Part shown: in pieces, positions 18,486 through 26,571 of the stretch
Position numbering within the stretch: position 1 is the stretch's first letter
Layout of the letters: every line of letters begins with the position of its first letter
From: Gemmatimonas groenlandica
GTDB lineage: Bacteria; Gemmatimonadota; Gemmatimonadetes; Gemmatimonadales; Gemmatimonadaceae
Direction: 5' to 3'
NCBI RefSeq assembly: GCF_013004105.1
Contig: NZ_CP053085.1
Span: 124,001 to 188,000 of the forward strand
DNA: 64,000 nucleotides
Made by a program: the position numbers and the translations under genes
Notes under the pieces: generated by a model
What the model was told of the DNA's origin: nothing
What the model saw: the letters and a program-made list of their open reading frames with translations, nothing else
Database searches by the model: none

Positions 18486-19295
18486 GTGAGCGCGCGGCTG
18501 CGGCTGGGTACGCAAGGCTGGAATTATCCGGCGTGGGTCGGGCCCTTCTATCCGGAGGGCACCCGCGCGGTCGATTTTCTGCGCACGTTTACGCGCGCCT
18601 TCGACGCGGTAGAGATTGACTCCACCTTCTACGCCATCCCTCCGGCCAGCACTGTCCGCGGCTGGGCGTCGCGCACGCCCCCCGAGTTCACGTTCACGTG
18701 CAAGCTGCCGCAGGAAATCACGCACGAACGACGCTTTGTCGGTGCGGCCGACGTGCTGCAGGCGTTTACCGATCGCATGCGCGAGTTGGGACCGCGCCTC
18801 GGTCCCATCCTGATACAATGCGGCCCCGACTTCTCGCCAGCGGAAGTCGATGCCTTCGCCGCCTTTCTGCCGTTGCTGCCCTCCGACCTCCGTTTCGCCG
18901 TGGAATTCAGGCAGGCGGCCTGGATCCGCAAGCGAACGTTGGCGATGCTCGAACGCCACGGCGTCGCGCTCGCGCTGAGCGACGGCCGATGGATTCCCCG
19001 CGAGTGGCTGCTGAAGCTCTGCGAACAGCCGACGGCGGATTTCGCCTATCTGCGCTGGATGGGACCGGATCGGAGCATCGTCGACTACTCACGCCTTCAG
19101 GTGGACCGCGGTGCCGAGCTCGACGCGTGGAGTCGCATGATCCCTGCGCTGCAGTCGCAGGTGCGAGAGGTCTACGGGTTCGTGAACAACCACTTTGCCG
19201 GACACGGCCCCGCCTCAGTGCGGATGCTGCAGGAACGGCTCGGTCTTCCGACGGTGGACCCGCGTTCGATCGGGGATCAGCCGTCGCTGTTCTGA
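18486..19295 (+). CDS. DUF72 (YecE-like) protein
   Basis: 269 residues, a TIM-barrel-like family with no established reaction. Family motifs are clear: 'LGTQGWNYPAWVGPFYP', 'EIDSTFYAIP', 'KLPQEITHERR', 'FAVEFRQAAW', 'YLRWMGP' and 'VYGFVNNHFAGHGPAS'. The GTG at 18486 follows GGAGG at good spacing and starts where the family does; an ATG at 18429 would add 19 weakly supported residues. It precedes glgB by 31 bases. Metal-dependent nuclease-like roles have been proposed for related proteins, but none is shown here. Confidence 0.85.
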   Translation: MSARLRLGTQGWNYPAWVGPFYPEGTRAVDFLRTFTRAFDAVEIDSTFYAIPPASTVRGWASRTPPEFTFTCKLPQEITHERRFVGAADVLQAFTDRMRELGPRLGPILIQCGPDFSPAEVDAFAAFLPLLPSDLRFAVEFRQAAWIRKRTLAMLERHGVALALSDGRWIPREWLLKLCEQPTADFAYLRWMGPDRSIVDYSRLQVDRGAELDAWSRMIPALQSQVREVYGFVNNHFAGHGPASVRMLQERLGLPTVDPRSIGDQPSLF

Positions 19296-19326
19296 CGCGA
19301 TCCTCCTCGGGGGATATACTTCACGC

Positions 19327-22128
19327 ATGACTGTGCCCACTGCATCAGCCGACGCCGCGCTCCGGCTCGTTCGAGGCGAATCCGCGCTCCCGCACGACCT
19401 GCTGGGTGCGCATCCGATCACCCGTGACGGTGTGGACGGGGTCGTGATTCGCGCCTTCCAACCCAACGCGGCATCCATCGCCGTGGTGCTCGGCGAGCAG
19501 CGCTGGCCGATGGAGCGCAACGAGCATGGATTGTTCGCGGTCTTCCTGAGCGATCGCACCACCCCCATGTCGTATCGCCTCGAGATCACCTTCGGCGATG
19601 GCCGTGTGGTGTTGCGCGACGACCCGTACCGCTTTCTCCCCACGCTCGGCGAGATGGACCTCCATCTCTTCAACGAGGGACGCCACCTGCGATTGTGGGA
19701 GAAGCTTGGTGCCCACGTCCGCGAGATCGACGGCGTGGCCGGCACATCGTTCGCGGTCTGGGCGCCGAATGCCACACGCGTCTCGGTGATCGGCGCGTTC
19801 AACGGATGGGATGGACGCGCACATCAGATGCGACTGCTCGGCGCCAGCGGCGTGTTCGAGCTGTTCGTGCCCGGTATCGGCGCCGAAGCGATGTACAAGT
19901 TCGAGATCCGGTCGCCTGGCGGTGCGCTGCGCGTCAAGACCGATCCGTATGCATTCAAGATGGAGCCCGGCCCCGGGCACGCATCCATCGTGCAGGCCCG
20001 CGGCACGTACGACTGGAGGGACGGCGCTTGGCTGGCTCAGCGCGCCGACGCCGATCCACTACGCGAGCCGATGCTCGTGTACGAAGTCCATCTCGGCTCC
20101 TGGATGCGTGGTGAACACAATCGCCTGCTCACCTATCGCGAGCTCGCCCCGCGTCTGGCCGAGCATGTGAAGCGCATGGGTTTCACACACGTCGAATTGC
20201 TGCCAGTACTCGAGCATCCGTTCGGCGGTTCGTGGGGCTATCAGGTGGGCGGCTATTTCGCCCCGACGTCGCGGCACGGCACGCCCGATGATTTCCGTGC
20301 CTTCGTGGACACGATGCACGAGGCGGGTATCGGCGTGCTGCTGGATTGGGTGCCGGCGCATTTCCCGAAGGACGATTGGGCCCTGCGCCGCTTCGATGGC
20401 ACGGCCTGCTACGAACACGAAGATCCGCGACTCGGCGATCACCCCGAGTGGGGAACGCACATTTTCAATTATGCGCGCTATGAAGTGCGCAACTTCCTGC
20501 TCGCGAACGCGCTGTACTGGATCGAGGAGTTCCATATCGACGGTCTCCGCGTCGATGCGGTGGCCTCGATGATCTACCTCGACTACGGCCGCGAAGCCGG
20601 CCAGTGGCTCCGCAATCGATTCGGCGGACGTGAGAATCTCGAAGCCGTATCGTTCCTCAAGCAGCTGAATCATGCCGTGCACTCGCTGCATCCGGGCGTG
20701 ATCACGGTGGCCGAGGAGAGCACGTCGTGGCCGAAGGTCACGCACCCGATCAGCGAGGGCGGGCTTGGCTTCACGCTGAAGTGGAACATGGGGTGGATGC
20801 ACGATACCCTCGACTACTTCAAGGTCGATCCGTTCTTCCGCAAGGGCGCGCACGACAAGCTGACGTTTGCGATGATGTACGAGTACAGCGAACGGTTCAT
20901 GAATCCGCTGTCGCACGATGAAGTCGTGCATCTCAAGCAGTCGTTGATCGAGAAGATGCCCGGCGATCTCTGGCAGCGCTTCGCGAATCTGCGGGCGCTG
21001 ATCGGCTACTCGATCACGCGACCCGGCAAATCGCTGTTCTTCATGGGTACCGAGCTGGGCTCGCACCACGAGTGGAATCACGATATCAGTCTCGAATGGC
21101 ATCTGATGGGCGATGCCAGACGTCAGGGGCTGATGGCGTTCATGGAATCGCTCGGCGCCCTGTACCGCCAGCATTCGTGCTTCTGGCGCCGAGACCACGA
21201 ACCCTCGGGCTTCGGCTGGATCGACGTCTCCGACAAGGAGCAGTCAGTGCTGTCGTATGCCCGGTACGATGGGTCGTCGCACGCGATGGTGGTGCTCAAC
21301 CTCACGCCGGTGCCGCGTGACGCGTATCGCCTCGGTGCGCCAGCCATGGGCACGTACCACGTGGTACTCAACTCCGATGCGACGGCATTCGGCGGTAGCG
21401 GGTACGCGGGAGCCGACACGGCGGAGGCGGAGCTCGTGCCGTATCACGGATTCCCGCAGTCGCTCACGGTGTCGTTGCCGCCGCTGAGCATGCTGGTGCT
21501 GCTGCCGGCCGAGCAGCCGGAAGCACGCGCGGTGGTCGATGTCGTCTCTACTCTGCCGGATTCCGGCGCATCGCGTTCCAAGAAGGCGCCGCTGGTGAAG
21601 GAGCCGAAGGCGCCGAAGATGCCGAAGCCCCTCAAGGCGCCGAAGCCGGAGAAAGCGCCCAAGCCAGCGAAGGAGTCCAAGCCAGCCAAGGAGCCCAAGC
21701 CAGCCAAGGAGCCGAAGGCAGCCAAGGAGCCGAAGGCATCGAAGGATTCGAAGCCAGCGAAGGCTCTGAAGGCCGCCAAGGAGCCGAAGCCAGCGAAGGC
21801 TCTGAAGCCAGCCAAGGAGCCGAAGGCAGCGAAGGATTCGAAGCCAGCGAAGGAGCCGAAGGCGGCTAAGGCAGCGAAGGAGCCGAAGCGCGAGAAGCCG
21901 GTGAAGGCGTCGAAGCCGGTGAAGGCCGTGACGGGAGCGAAGGCGCCGAAGCCTGTCTCGAAGCCGGATCTCAAGCCGGCGTCGAAGCCGGCGGCAAAGC
22001 CCACGGTGAAGTCGCCCGCATCGACCGCGGCCGTGCGCAAAGGCAGTCGGCCGGCTCCGCGTGCGGTGCGCCCCACGAAGTCGCCGCCGCCGCCCACGAC
22101 GCCGACGAACGAATCAAACGAATCATGA
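19327..22128 (+). CDS. glgB: 1,4-alpha-glucan (glycogen) branching enzyme with long basic C-terminal tail
   Basis: 933 residues; the first 750 make a complete GlgB. N1 and CBM48 domains (about 20-230), catalytic barrel with nucleophile Asp410 in 'DGLRVDAVAS', acid/base Glu463 in 'VAEESTSW' and 'PLSHDEVVH', then the C-terminal beta domain ending near 735. It makes alpha-1,6 branches in glycogen. Residues 752-933 are a tail of KEPK/KPAK-type repeats rich in Lys, Pro and Ala, absent from ordinary GlgB. ATG 19327 is chosen; the reading frame is open to 19195 without similarity. Overlaps surf1 as ATGA. Confidence 0.93.
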   Translation: MTVPTASADAALRLVRGESALPHDLLGAHPITRDGVDGVVIRAFQPNAASIAVVLGEQRWPMERNEHGLFAVFLSDRTTPMSYRLEITFGDGRVVLRDDPYRFLPTLGEMDLHLFNEGRHLRLWEKLGAHVREIDGVAGTSFAVWAPNATRVSVIGAFNGWDGRAHQMRLLGASGVFELFVPGIGAEAMYKFEIRSPGGALRVKTDPYAFKMEPGPGHASIVQARGTYDWRDGAWLAQRADADPLREPMLVYEVHLGSWMRGEHNRLLTYRELAPRLAEHVKRMGFTHVELLPVLEHPFGGSWGYQVGGYFAPTSRHGTPDDFRAFVDTMHEAGIGVLLDWVPAHFPKDDWALRRFDGTACYEHEDPRLGDHPEWGTHIFNYARYEVRNFLLANALYWIEEFHIDGLRVDAVASMIYLDYGREAGQWLRNRFGGRENLEAVSFLKQLNHAVHSLHPGVITVAEESTSWPKVTHPISEGGLGFTLKWNMGWMHDTLDYFKVDPFFRKGAHDKLTFAMMYEYSERFMNPLSHDEVVHLKQSLIEKMPGDLWQRFANLRALIGYSITRPGKSLFFMGTELGSHHEWNHDISLEWHLMGDARRQGLMAFMESLGALYRQHSCFWRRDHEPSGFGWIDVSDKEQSVLSYARYDGSSHAMVVLNLTPVPRDAYRLGAPAMGTYHVVLNSDATAFGGSGYAGADTAEAELVPYHGFPQSLTVSLPPLSMLVLLPAEQPEARAVVDVVSTLPDSGASRSKKAPLVKEPKAPKMPKPLKAPKPEKAPKPAKESKPAKEPKPAKEPKAAKEPKASKDSKPAKALKAAKEPKPAKALKPAKEPKAAKDSKPAKEPKAAKAAKEPKREKPVKASKPVKAVTGAKAPKPVSKPDLKPASKPAAKPTVKSPASTAAVRKGSRPAPRAVRPTKSPPPPTTPTNESNES
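21580..21905 (+). repeat. degenerate short tandem repeats coding the GlgB tail
   Basis: Roughly 12-18-base units built on AAGGAGCCGAAGGC and AAGCCAGCGAAGG recur about twenty times in frame, coding KEPKAA/KPAKEP-like peptides. The units are imperfect, so the tract probably grew by slippage or unequal exchange and then drifted. Confidence 0.85.
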
Positions 22129-22934
22129 GTCGTCGCAGCACAAAGACGTTGGTGTTCGGCGTGCTCACGGTGTTGGCCGCTGCCGTGTGCATTCGACTGG
22201 GTATCTGGCAGCTCGACCGGCTCGCACATCGGCGTGCGCAGAATGCGATCGTGCTGGCGCGCGGCACGATGCCGGTGGTCAGTGTGTCCACGCTGCAGCG
22301 CGTCGACACGACCGAGTCACATTGGCGCCGTGTGCACCTTCGAGGCGTCGCGGATTACGCCGGCGAAGTGGTGCACGCCACGCGGTCGCAGGCAGGCTCG
22401 CCCGGCGTGCATCTGCTTACGCCGGTGCGACCGGTCGACGGTGCGTGGGGCGATACCGCGGTGCTCGTGCTGCGTGGTTTCGTGTATTCCCCCGACGGAC
22501 GAACGTTCGATCGCGAGAAGGCGCGGGAGTCCGACACGCTCGATCTCGACGCGCTCGTGATCTCCTTCCCTGCGCACAAGCCCGGCATGGTGCAGATGCA
22601 GACGGCGACGCGCGCTGTTCGCCTGCTTGACCGCGACACGATCGCCGCGCTCACCGGTCATCCCCTGGCGCCGTTTCTGTTGCTGGCGCTTGGCGACACG
22701 GCCATGTACGACATCGCGAAAGCCGCCCGCGTGCCGCCGCCGTCGCCGTCCGAAGGACCGCATCAGTCGTACGCCGTGCAGTGGTTCGGGTTCGCCCTGG
22801 TGTTTCTCGTGGGCTTCGTGGCGTTTACCTGGGGGCCGGCGCGCGGTAGAGCGGACGGGGCGTCTGAAAACGATGCGAACCGCGATATGGGCGGCCTGGG
22901 GAATGCCCAGAACGAAAAAGTTGCGCGACCGTGA
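22125..22934 (+). CDS. SURF1 family protein (cytochrome oxidase assembly)
   Basis: 269 residues. One helix at each end, as in SURF1: N-terminal 'FGVLTVLAAAVCIRLGIWQL' with the signature 'GIWQLDR', a periplasmic domain including 'HLLTPVRP' and 'VLVLRGFVYSPDG', and the C-terminal helix after 'GPHQSYAVQWFGFAL'. SURF1 helps haem a insertion and assembly of haem-copper oxidases; no oxidase genes are in the window. The ATGA overlap with glgB is odd functionally and may just reflect genome compaction. A 40-residue polar tail follows the last helix. Confidence 0.85.
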   Translation: MSRRSTKTLVFGVLTVLAAAVCIRLGIWQLDRLAHRRAQNAIVLARGTMPVVSVSTLQRVDTTESHWRRVHLRGVADYAGEVVHATRSQAGSPGVHLLTPVRPVDGAWGDTAVLVLRGFVYSPDGRTFDREKARESDTLDLDALVISFPAHKPGMVQMQTATRAVRLLDRDTIAALTGHPLAPFLLLALGDTAMYDIAKAARVPPPSPSEGPHQSYAVQWFGFALVFLVGFVAFTWGPARGRADGASENDANRDMGGLGNAQNEKVARP

Positions 22935-23249
22935 ATCGACTAAACGAGCTCGACTGTACGCCGATCGCCACGATTGCTGTAGAGGGAGCGCGACAGTATG
23001 CCGTGCGTGTGACGATTCGGGCCATCCGGATGCACGAATATGGACGACCGGTGCCGTCACGCCACCGGCACGACTGATACGCTGCTGGCTCTCAACGCCG
23101 TTACGAGAAGCCCGCCTGATACGCCAGTGGTCCTGCATCGTCAGAGCGGCAATATCACAAAGGTGCTCTAGAACCTGAGCGGGCACAGCCGTTGCTTCCT
23201 CTTCGTCTGCGCCGGACATGCTGTCCGGCCTTCACGAACTGGAGACACG
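22935..23249. other. intergenic region, no gene seen
   Basis: 315 bases between surf1 and the next plus-strand gene. Open frames here are short and poorly biased. The only clear structure is the palindrome at 23211-23229. It presumably carries the surf1 3' end and the promoter of the downstream gene. Confidence 0.5.
23211..23229. repeat. 8-bp inverted repeat upstream of secreted-protein gene
   Basis: GCCGGACA-TGC-TGTCCGGC, perfect, 20 bases before the ATG at 23250. Could be an operator, or an mRNA hairpin near the ribosome site; no T-run follows. Confidence 0.5.
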
Positions 23250-24107
23250 ATGCACGCGATGCGGCGTACGCGGGGCTGGACGAAGGGAAGCGCGGTACTG
23301 GCCGTTGCCGGAGCGGCCCTGTTGCTCGGCGCGCAGCCGGTCGCCGCGCAGTCTGGCGCCTGTGAAACGGCCACCTCGGCCAGCCGCATCGGGACCCAGG
23401 TCGCGCTCAGCGCCCTCGCCACCGGCCTCGAATACCAGTCGATGACGCGCGGCGCCGCGTGGCGGATGGCCGACGAGCGCGCGCCGATGGCGATCGTGGC
23501 CGATCCGAGTTCGCATCTCCACGCCCTCGGTTCGTATCACCTGGCGCGCACGGCGGTGCACGCCACATGCGCCGATCGGGCCAGCCGGGTGCAGGCCGCA
23601 TGGAAGAGCGCCGGCGTGGCGATGGCGATCGGCACCGTAAAGGAAGTGGCCGACGGCTACTACAACGGCTTCAGCGCAGTCGATCTGGGCGTGGACGCGA
23701 TGGGCGCCGGCTACGCGGTGGCGCAGGCGTACCTCCCCGTGCTCGAGAAGATCACTCCGTCGTTCTCGGTGGCGCCACGCGCATTCCTGAACACGCGTGG
23801 CCCGCGTGGCGCGCTGGTGGACTATTCGAACCAGACCGTCTGGCTGTCGGCCAACGTCCACGATCTGCTGCCGTCTACCGCGGCGAAGGCGTGGCCGTCG
23901 CCGGTTCGCCTGTCGGTCGGACGTCGCGCCTTCGGTGGCACCACGCCGAGCGAGTATGTAGTCGGTCTCGATCTCGACGCGGCACGCTTGCCGGGCAACA
24001 ACCCGGCCTGGGTGCACGTGAAGAACTTTCTGCACTCGGTACGCCTGCCGGGCCCGGCGCTCGTCATGAGCGGCAACGGCACGAAGAGCTTCGGGCTGTA
24101 CTGGTAA
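23250..24107 (+). CDS. secreted protein of unknown function, possibly DUF2279-like
   Basis: 285 residues with a clear signal peptide ('VLAVAGAALLLGAQPVAAQS', cut about residue 34). The middle has 'HALGSYHLART', 'KEVADGYYNGFSAVDLGVDAMG' in outline, resembling small periplasmic YfiM/DUF2279 proteins in which His and Glu/Asp positions are kept; this match is from memory and moderate. Two Cys residues (near 38 and 107) could pair. ATG 23250 is close behind GGAG. Ends before hairpin 24131-24155. Confidence 0.65.
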   Translation: MHAMRRTRGWTKGSAVLAVAGAALLLGAQPVAAQSGACETATSASRIGTQVALSALATGLEYQSMTRGAAWRMADERAPMAIVADPSSHLHALGSYHLARTAVHATCADRASRVQAAWKSAGVAMAIGTVKEVADGYYNGFSAVDLGVDAMGAGYAVAQAYLPVLEKITPSFSVAPRAFLNTRGPRGALVDYSNQTVWLSANVHDLLPSTAAKAWPSPVRLSVGRRAFGGTTPSEYVVGLDLDAARLPGNNPAWVHVKNFLHSVRLPGPALVMSGNGTKSFGLYW

Positions 24108-24130
24108 CCACTCGCACCAGCGATTCAGCG

Positions 24131-24155
24131 GCGCCGCGGCATCACGCCGCGGCGC
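24131..24155. terminator. hairpin between convergent genes
   Basis: Perfect 10-bp stem GCGCCGCGGC-ATCAC-GCCGCGGCGC placed between the secreted-protein gene and the convergent aminotransferase gene, overlapping the latter's last codons. No T-run; likely a shared 3' structure for both transcripts, including the long polysaccharide operon. Confidence 0.6.
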
Positions 24156-25314
24156 TTCTCGTCTGGGGGATTCCGACTCCGGCGCATGATCGCACGATGT
24201 CGATCACGCGATCCTGTTGTGCGACCGTGAGCGAGGAGCCACTCGGCAGGCAGAGTCCTGTCGCGAAGAGCGCATCGGACACGTGGCCGCCGATCACGCG
24301 ACAGCCCGCGAACACCGGCTGCTGATGCATCGGCTTCCATACAGGCCGCGCTTCGATCTGCTGCGCCTCGAGGGCCAGCCGCACCGTCTCGAAATCGGCC
24401 CCAAAGCGCGCGGCGTCGATCGTGAGCGTGGTGAGCCACCGCGTGGAGCGCATGCCGCTGCGGCCGTACGTGGCCTCGGGCATGAGCGCGATGCCTGGCA
24501 ACGCACCGATACTCACGCGGTAGCGGTCGAAGACGGCCCGTCGAGCGGCAACGCGTGCGTCGAGCTGTTCGAGCTGTCCGCGACCGATACCGGCCAACAC
24601 GTTGCTGAGCCGATAGTTGTAGCCTACGTGACGGTGCTCGTAGTGCGGCACCGGCTCGCGTGCCTGCGTGGCCAGCGCGCGCACACGTTGCGCCACATGG
24701 GCATGCGGTGTGACCAGCATACCACCGCCCGACGTCGTGATGATCTTGTTGCCGTTGAACGAGTAGAAGCCGACATCGCCGAACGTGCCGGCGGCGCGAC
24801 CGTCATACGTCGCACCGAGCGCTTCGGCCGCATCCTCGATCAGTAGCACGCTGTGGGCGGCGCAGGCGTCGGCAATCGGCCGCACGTCGGCGCACTGCCC
24901 GTACAGATGCACCAGCACCACCGCGCGTGGAAGCGCATTGCGTCGTGCCGCGTCCTGCAACGCCTCCACCAACAGCGCAGGGTCCATATTCCACGAGCTG
25001 GCGTCCGCATCGACAAACACCGGCACCGCGCCGACGTAGCGCACGGGGAACACCGATGCGGCAAAGGTCAGCGAGCTGACCCACACTTCATCACCGGCGC
25101 CGATGCCGAGCGCTTCGAGCGCGAGATGTAGCGCCGCCGTGCCGGAACTGAGGGCTACGCCATGCGCGGCGCCGGTATACGCGCAGAGCTCCTGCTCGAA
25201 CGCATCCACGTGCGGACCGAGTGGCGCGATCCAGTTCGTCCGGAACGCCTCGAGCACCAATTGTTCTTCGCGCTCGCCGAGATGCGGCGGCGAGAGATAG
25301 ATGCGTTCATGCAT
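24142..25314 (-). CDS. DegT/DnrJ/EryC1 sugar aminotransferase, PglE-like
   Basis: About 390 residues, PLP fold type I. 'LSSGTAALHLAL', 'EDAAEALGATYDG' and 'FNGNKIITTSGGG' (PLP-binding Lys) are the family hallmarks. These enzymes transfer an amino group to C4 (or C3) of a nucleotide 4-keto sugar. Followed on the operon map by PglD- and PglC-like genes, it probably makes a UDP-4-amino-4,6-dideoxy-HexNAc, as in bacillosamine synthesis. ATG 25314 is used; GTG 25323 is possible. Last gene of the operon. Confidence 0.88.
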   Translation of the reverse strand: MHERIYLSPPHLGEREEQLVLEAFRTNWIAPLGPHVDAFEQELCAYTGAAHGVALSSGTAALHLALEALGIGAGDEVWVSSLTFAASVFPVRYVGAVPVFVDADASSWNMDPALLVEALQDAARRNALPRAVVLVHLYGQCADVRPIADACAAHSVLLIEDAAEALGATYDGRAAGTFGDVGFYSFNGNKIITTSGGGMLVTPHAHVAQRVRALATQAREPVPHYEHRHVGYNYRLSNVLAGIGRGQLEQLDARVAARRAVFDRYRVSIGALPGIALMPEATYGRSGMRSTRWLTTLTIDAARFGADFETVRLALEAQQIEARPVWKPMHQQPVFAGCRVIGGHVSDALFATGLCLPSGSSLTVAQQDRVIDIVRSCAGVGIPQTRSAAA

Positions 25315-25978
25315 GCTTGTCACGATGCCAGCCCTGTGGGCGTTCTTTGATCGTCTTGGCCGGAACGCCGACCGCGGTCACATTCGCCGGCAGGTCGCGG
25401 CACACCACCGCGCCCGAGCCGACGATACTCCACTCACCAATCGAAACACCCTGGATCACCTGACTGCCGGTGCCCACGTCGGTCCCTTCGCCCACCCTGA
25501 CGTTTCCACTGATGTTCACGCCAGGCGCGAGGGTGGCGTAGTCGCACAGCACATCGTCATGTGAGACCGTACAGCCGATTCCGACGGTCACGAACGCACC
25601 CACCCGAATGTCCACGGTGAACACGGCCCCCGCGCCGACGACGGTGCCCTCGCCGAGTGAGACGCGCCGTCCCATCACGACCGACGGATGCACGATGGTC
25701 GGGAACGTCGTGAGTGGACTTCGCACGCGCTGCACCAGTCGATGCTTCAGAGCGGGGTTGCCCACGGCGACCACGACTGCCACCGGCGTCGTGCGCGCAC
25801 GCACCCACTCGCTACTCCCGATAATGGGCAAGTCTCCAGAGATCGTGCCGTGAAGCGCGATATCGTCGGAAAGAAATCCGCGTACCGACCAGCGTGATTC
25901 GCACGCATTGATGTCTTCCAGTATCTGTGCGACTTCACGACCGAGGCCGCCGGCGCCGTAGATCACGATCTCGTTCAT
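25307..25978 (-). CDS. NeuD/PglD-family sugar O/N-acetyltransferase
   Basis: 223 residues. A Rossmann-like N-terminal domain ('IVIYGAGGLGREVAQIL') is followed by a left-handed beta-helix of hexapeptide repeats from about residue 95 ('GEGTVVGAGAVFTVDIRVGA', 'GVNISGNVRVGEGTDVG'). 'CTVSHDDVL' carries the catalytic His. PglD acetylates UDP-4-amino sugars with acetyl-CoA. Its start overlaps the PglC-like stop (ATGA) and its end overlaps the aminotransferase start, fitting a shared pathway. Confidence 0.88.
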   Translation of the reverse strand: MNEIVIYGAGGLGREVAQILEDINACESRWSVRGFLSDDIALHGTISGDLPIIGSSEWVRARTTPVAVVVAVGNPALKHRLVQRVRSPLTTFPTIVHPSVVMGRRVSLGEGTVVGAGAVFTVDIRVGAFVTVGIGCTVSHDDVLCDYATLAPGVNISGNVRVGEGTDVGTGSQVIQGVSIGEWSIVGSGAVVCRDLPANVTAVGVPAKTIKERPQGWHRDKHA

Positions 25979-26571
25979 CGCGCCTTCCCCTCGAAGGTCG
26001 CCATCGTGGCTTCTCCCTTGGCGCTCACGCCCGTACGCCGCAGCACCGTCGTGAATGTGCGCATGAGAATCTGCAGGTCGAGCGTGAGCGACTGATGCTC
26101 GACATACCACACGTCGAGGCGGAATCGCTCTTCCCACGAGACCGCGTTGCGTCCATGCACCTGCGCCCATCCGGTCACGCCCGGGCGTGACTCGTGACGA
26201 CGGGCCTGCTCGGGGGTATAGCGATCGAGATACTCCATCAGCAGCGGACGTGGGCCAACCAAGGACATGTCACCACGTAGCACGTTCCACAGTTCCGGCA
26301 CTTCATCGAGACTCGTAGAGCGCAGCAGCTTCCCGAATGGCGTGAGACGATCCGCATCCGGCAACGGACGACCGTCGCGGCCGACCGCATCGCGCATCGT
26401 GCGGAACTTGACCATCGTGAACGGACGGCCGTGCAGCCCCGGGCGCCGTTGGCGGAACAACACCGGAGTGCCCAGGTTCACGCGCACCGCGAGCGCCACG
26501 ATCAGCAGCAGCGGCGAGGCGATGAGCAGTACCGACGCGGCGATGACGATGTCGAGCGTGCGCTTGATCAT
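25975..26571 (-). CDS. initiating sugar-phosphate transferase, PglC type
   Basis: 198 residues, the short monotopic class of polyprenyl-phosphate phosphoglycosyl transferases. One re-entrant N-terminal helix ('TLDIVIAASVLLIASPLLLI') then the conserved block: 'FRQRRPGLHGRPFTMVKFRT', 'DELPELWNVL'-like 'DEVPELWNVLRGDMSLVGPR' and 'RPGVTGWAQVHGRN'. It loads the first sugar-1-phosphate onto undecaprenyl phosphate. Start ATG overlaps the upstream glycosyltransferase stop (TGATG). Confidence 0.92.
   Translation of the reverse strand: MIKRTLDIVIAASVLLIASPLLLIVALAVRVNLGTPVLFRQRRPGLHGRPFTMVKFRTMRDAVGRDGRPLPDADRLTPFGKLLRSTSLDEVPELWNVLRGDMSLVGPRPLLMEYLDRYTPEQARRHESRPGVTGWAQVHGRNAVSWEERFRLDVWYVEHQSLTLDLQILMRTFTTVLRRTGVSAKGEATMATFEGKAR

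Noticed and set aside
20059-21198. Minus-strand open frame of about 379 codons opposite glgB
   Set aside because: Antisense of the catalytic domain of GlgB, no recognisable domain.
21580-21905. CRISPR-like array in the repeat tract of glgB
   Set aside because: Units are short, imperfect, directly abutting and keep the reading frame; there are no spacers or cas genes.
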